Assembly: GCA_051653625.1 (NCBI GenBank)
Contig: JBOFWM010000011.1
Span: forward strand, 1 to 64,000
Direction of reading: 5' to 3'
Length of the DNA stretch: 64,000 bases
Source: SFDP01 sp051653625
GTDB taxonomy: Bacteria > Bacillota > Clostridia > Lachnospirales > Lachnospiraceae
Both the position numbers and the translations under genes were made by a program. Below the pieces are notes generated by a model. The model had not been told where the DNA came from. It made no database searches and was given only the letters and a program-made list of their open reading frames with translations. Position 1 is the first letter of the stretch. Each line of letters starts with the position of its first letter. Shown here piece by piece: positions 45,897 to 55,085 of the stretch.

Positions 45897-46589
45897 ATGA
45901 TTTATTCACATGAAGTAGAACAAATGTGTACAGTAGCACAAGGTGTTAATCACGGTTGTGCACCAATCCCAGAAGAAGCAAAATGGGTAAACGTAAAGCA
46001 AGTTAATGATATTTCTGGTTTAACACACGGTGTTGGCTGGTGTGCACCACAACAAGGTGCTTGTAAATTAACACTTAATGTTAAAGAAGGTATTATTGAA
46101 GAAGCATTAATTGAAACAATTGGTTGTTCAGGTATGACTCACTCAGCAGCTATGGCTTCAGAAATTTTACCAGGAAGAACTCTTTTAGAAGCATTAAATA
46201 CAGACTTAGTTTGTGATGCTATCAATACAGCTATGAGAGAATTATTCTTACAAATTGTTTATGGACGTACTCAAAGTGCATTCTCTGAAGATGGACTTCC
46301 AATTGGAGCAGGTCTTGAAGATTTAGGAAAAGGACTTCGTTCACAAGTTGGTACAATGTATGGAACTCTTAAAAAAGGTCCTCGTTATCTTGAAATGGCG
46401 GAAGGATATGTTACTGGAATAGCATTAGACAAAGATGACCAAATTATTGGATATCAATTTGTTAGCCTTGGAAAAATGACAGATTTCATTAAAAAAGGTG
46501 ATGATGCAAACACAGCTTGGGAAAAAGCAAAAGGTCAATACGGCCGTGTTCAAGACGCAGTAAAAATTATCGATCCAAGACATGAATAA
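45897..46589 (+). CDS. NifU/IscU-like Fe-S scaffold protein, partner of the GGGtGRT protein
   Basis: The 230-residue protein has a NifU_N-like core: GWCAPQQGACKLTL (48-61), then IETIGCSGMTHSAAMASE (72-89), and a third conserved Cys at 106. Further Cys are at 11, 21, 49, 56 and 77. In related pairs it is named an iron-sulfur cluster assembly scaffold, based on similarity rather than demonstrated activity. An upstream in-frame ATG (45837) would add 20 residues, but GAAAGGAG lies 7 bases before the ATG at 45897. The GGGtGRT gene starts 19 bases after its stop. Codons are rich in GGT, GCT and CGT compared with neighbours, suggesting strong expression. Confidence 0.88.
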   Translation: MIYSHEVEQMCTVAQGVNHGCAPIPEEAKWVNVKQVNDISGLTHGVGWCAPQQGACKLTLNVKEGIIEEALIETIGCSGMTHSAAMASEILPGRTLLEALNTDLVCDAINTAMRELFLQIVYGRTQSAFSEDGLPIGAGLEDLGKGLRSQVGTMYGTLKKGPRYLEMAEGYVTGIALDKDDQIIGYQFVSLGKMTDFIKKGDDANTAWEKAKGQYGRVQDAVKIIDPRHE

Positions 46590-46608
46590 TTAAAGGAGGA
46601 AATAGAAA

Positions 46609-47619
46609 ATGGCTTTATTTGAATCATATGAAAGACGTATTAAACAAATCAATGAAGTATTAAACAGCTATGGAATTTCTTCCATTGAAGAAGCTGAAAA
46701 AATCACTAAAGATGCAGGACTTGATGTATATAAACAAGTAGAAAATATTCAAGCAATCTGTTTTGAAAATGCAAAATGGGCATATGTTGTTGGTGCTGCA
46801 ATCGCTATTAAGAAAAATTGTAGAATTGCATCAGAAGCAGCAGCTGCTATTGGTGAAGGTATTCAATCATTTTGTATTCCTGGTTCTGTTGCAGATCAAC
46901 GTAAAGTTGGTTTAGGACATGGTAACTTAGGAAAAATGTTACTTGAAGAAGAAACAAAATGTTTTGCATTCTTAGCAGGACATGAATCATTTGCAGCTGC
47001 TGAAGGTGCAATTGGTATTGCTGAAAAAGCAAATAAAGTTCGTAAAGAACCATTAAGAGTTATCTTAAACGGTCTTGGAAAAGATGCGGCACAAGTTATC
47101 TCTAGAATCAATGGATTTACATTTGTTGAAACTGAAATGGATTATCATACTGGACAAGTAAAAGAAGTTTCAAGAATTTCTTACTCAGAAGGTTTAAGAG
47201 CAAAAGTTAATTGTTATGGTGCAAATGATGTAACAGAAGGTGTTTCTATCATGCACAAAGAAGGTGTTGATGTTTCTATCACTGGAAACTCTACAAACCC
47301 AACTAGATTCCAACATCCAGTTGCTGGAACATACAAAAAAGAATGTATTGAACAAGGGAAAAAATATTTTTCTGTAGCTTCAGGTGGTGGTACAGGACGT
47401 ACACTTCACCCAGATAATATGGCAGCTGGTCCTGCTTCTTATGGTATGACAGATACTATGGGACGTATGCATTCAGATGCTCAATTTGCTGGTTCATCAT
47501 CTGTTCCTGCTCACGTAGAAATGATGGGTCTTATTGGTGCTGGTAACAACCCAATGGTTGGTATGACAGTAGCAGTAGCCGTTTCAATTCAAGAAGCAGC
47601 GGACGCTGGTAAATTCTAA
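46609..47619 (+). CDS. GGGtGRT protein (PF14057), function unknown
   Basis: The family is named for the motif here at 259-265 (SGGGTGRTLHPDN). The 336-residue protein is soluble, Gly/Ala-rich, without membrane segments. Other conserved-looking blocks are GHGNLGKML at 103-111, FLAGHESFAAAEGAIGIAE at 121-139, GLGKDAAQVISRING near 155-169 and GAGNNPMVGMTVAVAVSIQEAAD at the end, resembling an enzyme-like alpha/beta fold. A TAAAGGAGG site precedes the ATG. It is cotranscribed with the NifU-like gene and ends in a strong terminator. A role in Fe-S metabolism follows from the neighbour and is not proven. Confidence 0.93.
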   Translation: MALFESYERRIKQINEVLNSYGISSIEEAEKITKDAGLDVYKQVENIQAICFENAKWAYVVGAAIAIKKNCRIASEAAAAIGEGIQSFCIPGSVADQRKVGLGHGNLGKMLLEEETKCFAFLAGHESFAAAEGAIGIAEKANKVRKEPLRVILNGLGKDAAQVISRINGFTFVETEMDYHTGQVKEVSRISYSEGLRAKVNCYGANDVTEGVSIMHKEGVDVSITGNSTNPTRFQHPVAGTYKKECIEQGKKYFSVASGGGTGRTLHPDNMAAGPASYGMTDTMGRMHSDAQFAGSSSVPAHVEMMGLIGAGNNPMVGMTVAVAVSIQEAADAGKF

Positions 47620-47621
47620 TA

Positions 47622-47652
47622 AAAAAAGCTGATCAGTTGATCAGCTTTTTTT
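47622..47652. terminator. Bidirectional terminator after the GGGtGRT gene
   Basis: AAAGCTGATCA pairs with TGATCAGCTTT (two-base loop) between an A7 and a T7 run, ending both the GGGtGRT transcript and the converging PH-domain gene. Confidence 0.9.
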
Positions 47653-47653
47653 G

Positions 47654-48022
47654 TTACAAAACATAACTACCTATTATTTGTCCAAGTTCTACGATATCGC
47701 AGTTTCCAGAAAATTCAAACTTTACAAATCCAAGTCCACTAAACCACAACTCTAATTCGCTATCTAAATCAAATGTACCAGAAGTTTCTACACTAAAAAC
47801 TTGAATTTTAGAATAAGGAAGAGAGGTATAATCTCTTTTTTTTCCAGTGACACCCTTTATATTTACAGATATTACTCGTTTATTAGTGAATACTATATAA
47901 TCACGAAATCCTTTATAACATCCAATAATTTCCTCGTCTTTTACTAAAAGTTGTTGTATATCAACGTTGCTTGTGTCTATCTTTTTTAGTTTAATTAAGT
48001 TTCCATTCTTAAAATCAATCAT
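47654..48022 (-). CDS. Bacterial PH-domain protein (bPH type)
   Basis: A 122-residue protein that looks like a bacterial pleckstrin-homology domain: DEEIIGCYKGFRDYIVFTNKRVISVNIKG near 29-57 followed by SLPYSKIQVFSVETSGTFDLDSELELWFSG near 67-96 is the characteristic pattern of the YvbH/bPH_1 family. No membrane segment or signal. Role in bacteria unclear, possibly stress-related. It is 17 bases downstream of the lipoprotein gene and probably shares its transcript. Confidence 0.82.
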   Translation of the reverse strand: MIDFKNGNLIKLKKIDTSNVDIQQLLVKDEEIIGCYKGFRDYIVFTNKRVISVNIKGVTGKKRDYTSLPYSKIQVFSVETSGTFDLDSELELWFSGLGFVKFEFSGNCDIVELGQIIGSYVL

Positions 48023-48039
48023 TATGAATTCTCCTTTAT

Positions 48040-48504
48040 TTATTCTGAAGTTGGCTCTTTGAATACTTCAACATCATATCCTTGCAAGACTTGAGAAATA
48101 TAATTAATACGTTCCATTGCTCTTGTATAATATTTAGAAGCGGAATCGGCAATCGTTTCGTCAAAAACTTCACTGTTATAAGCAGTTGTGTAGAGTGTTA
48201 TACTTTCGTTCATATAAGACCCTGCGTCAAGTATTAGTTGTTCTATAGAATTATATTCTTTTGGTATATTAATTGTTGCTAATGTATTAAAATGATACTT
48301 CATTTCTTCTAATGTGTTTATTAATTCAGTTATAGCCTGATCAGAATTCACATCAATATTATTAATTTTTTCGCCTGTCGCAACAATATTTTCATAAAAA
48401 GCATTCATATTATTTTCAAAGGTTGTAAGTTCTTCGTTTGTATTAGAACATCCAAGTAACAACGTTGCAAATAATACTACTATAATATTTAACTTTATCT
48501 TCAT
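48040..48504 (-). CDS. Hypothetical lipoprotein
   Basis: A 154-residue secreted lipoprotein: KIKLNIIVVLFATLLLGCSN is a lipoprotein signal with Cys at 19 in LLLGC. The mature part is a helical, Asn/Glu-rich domain with heptad-like spacing and no Cys, which fits a small helical-bundle protein. No catalytic motif is recognised and function is unknown. The PH-domain gene is immediately downstream, so the two may act together at the envelope. The gene is divergent from metH. Confidence 0.8.
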   Translation of the reverse strand: MKIKLNIIVVLFATLLLGCSNTNEELTTFENNMNAFYENIVATGEKINNIDVNSDQAITELINTLEEMKYHFNTLATINIPKEYNSIEQLILDAGSYMNESITLYTTAYNSEVFDETIADSASKYYTRAMERINYISQVLQGYDVEVFKEPTSE

Positions 48505-48655
48505 TTTTTAATTTTACCTCTTTCTTTATCTTTGTTTTTTTCACTTTACTCTAGCATATTTGAAGAAAATAGGCAAATAATTCTTTGCAAAAATCTAGTG
48601 TTTTTTGTTTCTTTATGATAAAGTATAAAAGATTACATTAAGAGAGGACTATGCA

Positions 48656-51097
48656 ATGACAAGAGAAAAATTTAGAGAATTGTGTTTGAAGCAAGTTGTA
48701 TTATTAGACGGTGCAACTGGATCAAATTTAATAAAACATGGAATGGATGCAGGAGTTTGTCCGGAAACATGGATTCTAGAACATAAAGAAGTGCTTATGA
48801 ATTTACAACGAGAATACGTGGAAAATGGAAGCAATATTGTTTATGCTCCAACATTTACTGCAAATCGTATCAAATTAGGAGAATACCAACTTGCAGATCA
48901 AATAGAAGAAATTAATACTAAATTAGTTCAAATTTCGAAAGAGGCAATTGGGGATAAAGGTTTTGTTGCAGGTGATATTACAATGACTGGTGAGCAATTG
49001 ATTCCGATGGGTACTATGGAATTTGAAGAGTTAATTATGATATATAAAGAACAAATTAAAATATTAGCAAAAGCAGGTGTAGATTTAATTGTAATTGAAA
49101 CTATGATGAGTCTGCAAGAAACGAGAGCAGCTATAATTGCAGCGAAAGAAGTATGCGATTTGCCAATTATTGTAACAATGACGTTTGAGCCAGATGGAAG
49201 AACATTATTTGGAACAGATGCAATGACTGCTGCCATTGTTTGTGAAAGTTTAGGTGTAGATGCGTTTGGACTGAATTGTTCTACTGGACCAGATAAAATG
49301 ATTCCTTTATTAAAAGAAATGGCAAATGTAACAACAATTCCACTCATTGCAAAACCAAATGCTGGTATTCCGACGTTATTAAGTGATGGAAGTACTGGAT
49401 ATGATTTAGAAGCAAAGCCATTTGGAGAACAAATGAAAATGCTTGTAGATGCAGGAGCTACAATTGTAGGTGGATGTTGTGGAACAACTCCAGAACATAT
49501 TTTACATCTGTATCGAGCAGTTAAAGATAAAAAAGTTGTTGTACGTGAAAAATCAAAGAAACGGTATGTTACATCTGAAAGAAAATGCGTTGAATTTTCA
49601 TTGAATGACCCATTTATGATTGTTGGAGAACGAATTAATCCTACTGGAAAGAAAAAACTTCAAGAACAACTTCGTAATTATGATTTTGAAATGGTTACTT
49701 CTTTTGCAGAAGAACAAGAAAGCAAAGGGGCTAGTATTTTAGATGTTAATATGGGGATGAGTGGAATTGATGAATCAAAAGCAATGTGTCAGGCATTAGT
49801 TGAAATCTCGCAAGTAACAAATTTACCACTTTCTATCGATTCGAGTCATGTTGCAGTTTGTGAAGAGGCGCTTCGTAACTATCCAGGAAGAGCATTATTA
49901 AATTCTATTTCAATGGAAGAGGAAAAAATAACAAAGTTACTTCCTATTGCAAAAAAATATGGCGCAATGTTTATTCTTCTTCCATTATCAGATTCGGGAT
50001 TGCCAAAAGATTTATCAGAAAAAATAGAGATTATAAATACTATAGTTGATAAAGCAATGGAATTAGGATTTACAAAAGAAGATATTGTGGTAGATGGTTT
50101 GGTAACAACTGTGGGAGCTAATAAACTTGCTGCACTAGAAACACTCGAAACCATTGAATACTGTAAAAATAATGGACTTGCAACAACATGTGGACTTTCT
50201 AATATTTCTTTTGGATTGCCAGAACGTGGAATGGTTAATACGGCATTTTTAACTATGGCAATTCAAAAAGGTCTTACTATGGCAATTGCAAATCCAGATC
50301 AAGAGTTGTTAACATGTGCAGCATTTGCAAGTGATTTATTATTAAATAAAGAAAATAGTGACATTCGTTATATTGAGAAAATGAACGAAACTACTTTAGT
50401 AACTACTAATACACAAAAAAAAGATGCAAGTAATGCAGTTTTATTATCATCAGATGAGAAGTCTGGAACAATTTTAGAAGATATTTTTCAATGTGTGTTA
50501 AAAGGAAAAAGGAAACAAATTGAAGAATTGACAAAAGATGCTTTATCAAACCATCATGAAGCAAAAGAAATACTTGATGTAGCACTGCTGCCAGCAATTA
50601 ATAAAGTGGGAGAGTTTTTTGATATTGGTACATATTTTTTGCCACAGTTAATTGCAAGTGCAGAAACAATGAAAGTAGCGATTGAATATTTAGAACCACT
50701 TTTACTAACGGGAAATGAAGATGATTCCATGCCAGTAGTAGTTATTGCAACAGTAGAAGGTGATATTCATGATATTGGTAAAAATCTTGTTGCTTTAATG
50801 CTTAAAAATCATGGATTTAAAGTCTATGACCTTGGAAAAGATGTAAAAAAAGAAGAGATTGTAAAAAAAGCGTTAGAAGTAAAAGCAGACATTATTTGTA
50901 TGTCTGCACTAATGACAACGACAATGCTTCGTATGAAAGATATGATAGAATATTTAGAAGAAAAACAAATAACTATAAAAACCATGATTGGTGGAGCTGT
51001 AATTACTGAAGAATATGCAAGAGAAATTGGTGCGAGTGCCTATTCAAAAGATGCAGCAGAGGCAGTAGTTGTTGCAAAAAAATTATGTAACTTATAA
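48656..51097 (+). CDS. metH: Cobalamin-dependent methionine synthase, short form without reactivation domain
   Basis: Transfers a methyl group from methyltetrahydrofolate through B12 to homocysteine. The 813 residues contain a homocysteine methyltransferase domain (about 1-290) with zinc ligands in GLNCST and GGCCGT, a pterin-binding domain (about 315-560) with DVNMGMSG, and a B12-binding cap and cobalamin domain (about 595-813) with EGDIHDIGKN, where H705 is the expected cobalt ligand. The ~330-residue SAM-dependent reactivation domain of E. coli MetH is absent, as usual in Clostridia, where a separate activator is thought to serve. AGAGAGGA precedes the ATG. An ilvB paralogue starts 25 bases after its end. 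Confidence 0.95.
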   Translation: MTREKFRELCLKQVVLLDGATGSNLIKHGMDAGVCPETWILEHKEVLMNLQREYVENGSNIVYAPTFTANRIKLGEYQLADQIEEINTKLVQISKEAIGDKGFVAGDITMTGEQLIPMGTMEFEELIMIYKEQIKILAKAGVDLIVIETMMSLQETRAAIIAAKEVCDLPIIVTMTFEPDGRTLFGTDAMTAAIVCESLGVDAFGLNCSTGPDKMIPLLKEMANVTTIPLIAKPNAGIPTLLSDGSTGYDLEAKPFGEQMKMLVDAGATIVGGCCGTTPEHILHLYRAVKDKKVVVREKSKKRYVTSERKCVEFSLNDPFMIVGERINPTGKKKLQEQLRNYDFEMVTSFAEEQESKGASILDVNMGMSGIDESKAMCQALVEISQVTNLPLSIDSSHVAVCEEALRNYPGRALLNSISMEEEKITKLLPIAKKYGAMFILLPLSDSGLPKDLSEKIEIINTIVDKAMELGFTKEDIVVDGLVTTVGANKLAALETLETIEYCKNNGLATTCGLSNISFGLPERGMVNTAFLTMAIQKGLTMAIANPDQELLTCAAFASDLLLNKENSDIRYIEKMNETTLVTTNTQKKDASNAVLLSSDEKSGTILEDIFQCVLKGKRKQIEELTKDALSNHHEAKEILDVALLPAINKVGEFFDIGTYFLPQLIASAETMKVAIEYLEPLLLTGNEDDSMPVVVIATVEGDIHDIGKNLVALMLKNHGFKVYDLGKDVKKEEIVKKALEVKADIICMSALMTTTMLRMKDMIEYLEEKQITIKTMIGGAVITEEYAREIGASAYSKDAAEAVVVAKKLCNL

Positions 51098-51122
51098 AGT
51101 TTAGGAAAAGAGGAAGCAAGAT

Positions 51123-52736
51123 ATGATTGGAGCTGACATTATAATAAAATGTTTAGAAGAAGAAAATATAGAGGTTGTATTTGGTTATCCGGGAGTTGCT
51201 ATTTGTCCGTTTTATGACAGCATTCTTGAATCAGAAATAGAAACGATATTAGTGCGTACAGAACAAAGTGCAGCACATGCAGCAAATGGATATTATCGTG
51301 CATCAAATAAATTGGCAGTTTGTGCCGTAACAAGTGGGCCAGGTGCAACAAATATTATAACAGGTGTAGCAACTGCTTATGCAGATAGTATTCCACTTAT
51401 TTGTATTACTGGACAAGTAGATAGCGAATTATTAGGAAGTGATGTATTTCAAGAGGCTGATATTACTGGAGCATTAGAATCTTTTGTGAAATATAGTTAT
51501 TTAATTAAAGATGTAGCAGATATACCGCGTGTGTTTAAAGAGGCATTTTATATTGCAAATACGGGACGAAAAGGACCAGTATTAATTGACATTCCTATTG
51601 ATATTCAATTAACAGAAGTAGCAAAATTTAAATATCCAAAAGAAGTGCATATGAGAACATATAAGCCGACTATAAAAGGAAATATTGTTCAAATTAAAAA
51701 AGTAATTAAAGAATTGGAAAAAGCAAAACGACCTATCATTTGTGTAGGTGGTGGCGTGATTTTAGCTGATGCACAAGAAGTATTGCATTCTTTTGCAACA
51801 AAGTACAATATTCCGGTAGTATCTACTATGATGGGGATTGGAGCGATGCCATCAATGGATCCATTGTATTTTGGAATGGTTGGAAATAATGGAAAGCCGT
51901 ATGCAAATCGAGCAATGAATGAATCTGATTTATTAATTATGGTAGGTGCTAGAGTAGCAGATCGTGCAATCAATCAACCAGATCTTATTATGCAAAATAA
52001 AGTATTAATTCATATTGATGTAGATCCCGCAGAAATTGGAAAAAATGCTGGACCAACCATACCGATTGTAGGTGATGCGAAACATATTTTTATAGACTTA
52101 TTAAAAGAAGAATGTGAATGTTCTCATAATGTTTGGGTTGAAACATTAAATTTATACAAAATAAATATGGCTCAAAAACGTTTTCCGAATAAAAAATATG
52201 TAGATCCAGCTGCATTTATTACTATGCTATCTATGGAAATGGAAAAAGACGGGATTTATGTTGCAGATGTTGGACAAAATCAAATTTGGTCATGTGGGTA
52301 TCATATTGTAAAAGAGGGGAAATTTATGACTTCTTGTGGAATGGGAACAATGGGATATTCGATACCAGCAGCTTTGGGCGCGAAATTAGGTGATTCAAAG
52401 AAACAAGTAATAGCAGTTTGTGGAGATGGATCTTTTCAAATGTCGATGATGGAGCTTGCTACTATTTGTCAATTTAAAATCCCAGTGAAAATTATTGTAC
52501 TTAAAAACACGGTATTGGGTATGGTAAGACAATATCAATATACAAAATATTTAGATCGTTATAATGTTGTTGATTTATCAGGAAGTCCTGATTTAGAAAA
52601 AATAGCATCTGCATATAATATTCCATTTTTACGTTTAGAGAATATGGAGCTTGCAAAAGAGACCATTCAAGCGTTCTTAAAAGAAGATAAAACAATGTTA
52701 TTAGAATGTTTGATTGATCCGATGGACTTAGTATAA
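51123..52736 (+). CDS. ilvB: Second acetolactate synthase large subunit
   Basis: ThDP-dependent carboligase, 537 residues. It retains the catalytic Glu in TEQSAAHAANGYYRAS near 47-62, GPGATNIITG near 75-84, and a ThDP/Mg block GDGSFQMSMMELATICQFK near 426-444 ending KNTVLGMVRQY, where the usual final NN is KN. It differs clearly from the copy at 19074-20756 and is followed 18 bases later by an ilvN small subunit, so this pair probably forms a holoenzyme. It is placed behind metH with 25 bases between, so the methionine synthase may share transcription. Other ThDP-enzyme functions are possible but less likely. Confidence 0.9.
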   Translation: MIGADIIIKCLEEENIEVVFGYPGVAICPFYDSILESEIETILVRTEQSAAHAANGYYRASNKLAVCAVTSGPGATNIITGVATAYADSIPLICITGQVDSELLGSDVFQEADITGALESFVKYSYLIKDVADIPRVFKEAFYIANTGRKGPVLIDIPIDIQLTEVAKFKYPKEVHMRTYKPTIKGNIVQIKKVIKELEKAKRPIICVGGGVILADAQEVLHSFATKYNIPVVSTMMGIGAMPSMDPLYFGMVGNNGKPYANRAMNESDLLIMVGARVADRAINQPDLIMQNKVLIHIDVDPAEIGKNAGPTIPIVGDAKHIFIDLLKEECECSHNVWVETLNLYKINMAQKRFPNKKYVDPAAFITMLSMEMEKDGIYVADVGQNQIWSCGYHIVKEGKFMTSCGMGTMGYSIPAALGAKLGDSKKQVIAVCGDGSFQMSMMELATICQFKIPVKIIVLKNTVLGMVRQYQYTKYLDRYNVVDLSGSPDLEKIASAYNIPFLRLENMELAKETIQAFLKEDKTMLLECLIDPMDLV

Positions 52737-52754
52737 AGAAGAATGGAGATTGTT

Positions 52755-53240
52755 ATGAAAAAAATATACTCTGTATTAGTAGAAAATAGATCAGGTGTAT
52801 TATGTAAAGTTGCTGGTCTGTTTTCAAGACGATGTTATAATATTGATAGTTTAGTGGTAGGTGAAACTGATGATAAGGAAGTTTCATGTATGACCATTGT
52901 AAGTACAGGAAATGAACGTACTATTGAACAAATTGAAAAACAACTTAACAAAAAAATTGATGTTATTAAGGTAAAAACATTTTATGAAGAACAAAGCATA
53001 TCAAGAGAATTAATGCTTCTTAAAATAAAATATAATAAGAGTAATCGAAAAGATATAATGGAAAATTGTGATATAATGAATGCTTCCATTGTAGATATTT
53101 CAAAAACACATATGATTATTCAAGTGTGCGATACTCCAGAAAGAACCCAATTATTCATTACAATGTTACAAGGAATAAGTATTGTAGAAGTTGCACGAAC
53201 TGGAACGGTTGCTTTACAAAAATGTAGTGAAAAAGAATAA
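52755..53240 (+). CDS. ilvN: Acetolactate synthase small (regulatory) subunit, first copy
   Basis: ACT-domain protein that activates the large subunit and confers feedback inhibition by valine. The 161 residues begin KKIYSVLVENRSGVLCKVAGLFSRRCYNIDSL, an ACT domain at 1-75, and a C-terminal ALS_ss_C domain. This copy has more Cys and is more divergent than the next one, including RRCYN where most have RRGYN. GGAG lies 6 bases before the ATG; an in-frame ATG at 52743 overlaps the ribosome site. It probably pairs with the adjacent large subunit. Confidence 0.9.
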   Translation: MKKIYSVLVENRSGVLCKVAGLFSRRCYNIDSLVVGETDDKEVSCMTIVSTGNERTIEQIEKQLNKKIDVIKVKTFYEEQSISRELMLLKIKYNKSNRKDIMENCDIMNASIVDISKTHMIIQVCDTPERTQLFITMLQGISIVEVARTGTVALQKCSEKE

Positions 53241-53276
53241 CCTAATGTTATAACAATCATTACTTTTAAGCATACA

Positions 53277-53305
53277 TTGACATTCCATTGCTTTGTTGCT
53301 AAACT
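53277..53305 (+). promoter_or_regulatory. Promoter for the second ilvN and ilvC
   Basis: -35 TTGACA (consensus) at 53277-53282 and -10 TAAACT at 53300-53305, 17-base spacer, in the 111-base gap between the two ilvN genes. It would uncouple ilvN2-ilvC from the metH-ilvB-ilvN unit. Confidence 0.6.
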
Positions 53306-53351
53306 ATTGTCTAGAAATAACCCAAGTTATAAGAAAAGGATATGATTATTT

Positions 53352-53858
53352 ATGAAAAAGAAAGTTTTTCAACTTTTAGTTGATAATACTTCAGGTGTAT
53401 TAAGTAGAATTTCAGGTCTATTTTCAAGACGTGGATATAATATTGAAAGTATTACTGCAGGAGTAACCGCAGATCCATACATAACACGTATTACAATTGT
53501 AGCCTGTGGTGATGATATCATTTTAGAACAAATTGAAAAACAAGTAGAAAAGCTTGTTGATGTAAGAGATATCAAAGAATTAAAACCAGAATCTAGTGTA
53601 TATCGTGAACTCGCATTAATTAAAGTGAATGCGAACGCAAGTGATAGACAAAACATTATTAACATTGTAGGTACATTTCGTGCAAATATTATAGATGTTT
53701 CTAAAGAAGGTCTTATTATTGAAATAACAGGTAATCAAGCAAAAATTGATGCGTTTATTGAATTGTTAGATGGGTATGAAATTCTAGAATTAGCGCGTAC
53801 AGGTATGGCAGGACTTAGAAGAGGAACAACAGATATTGTTTATTTAGAAAAAGAGTAG
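53352..53858 (+). CDS. ilvN: Acetolactate synthase small (regulatory) subunit, second copy
   Basis: The 168 residues form a standard IlvN/IlvH: ACT domain KVFQLLVDNTSGVLSRISGLFSRRGYNIESI at 3-33, and a C-terminal domain ending ARTGMAGLRRGTTDIVYLEKE. The G-Y-N triad of the ACT domain and the conserved RTG are intact. It lies 62 bases before ilvC. With its own promoter it may serve either of the two large subunits in this window. AAAAGGATATGATTATTT precedes the ATG, a weak site at longer spacing. Confidence 0.93.
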   Translation: MKKKVFQLLVDNTSGVLSRISGLFSRRGYNIESITAGVTADPYITRITIVACGDDIILEQIEKQVEKLVDVRDIKELKPESSVYRELALIKVNANASDRQNIINIVGTFRANIIDVSKEGLIIEITGNQAKIDAFIELLDGYEILELARTGMAGLRRGTTDIVYLEKE

Positions 53859-53917
53859 TATGATACTATGAGGGAAACCTTTAAGTGAATAAATCCATAA
53901 AAAATACGGAGGAATGA

Positions 53918-54940
<1,023 letters not shown>

Positions 54941-54952
54941 TCTATAAATATT

Positions 54953-54997
54953 GCTGCCGCTTACACAATTAAAAGTGTGAAGCGGCAGTTTTTTGTT
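54953..54997 (+). terminator. Strong intrinsic terminator after ilvC
   Basis: CTGCCGCTTACAC pairs with GTGTGAAGCGGCAG (one bulge) followed by a six-T run. Separates the ilv and katG transcripts. Confidence 0.9.
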
Positions 54998-55085
54998 TTT
55001 AAATAGGATTTTAAATTAAATACTTCTATTTTTTGTATCATACTACATAGAAATATAGTAAAGCAATAAATTTTAGGAGAACAAT

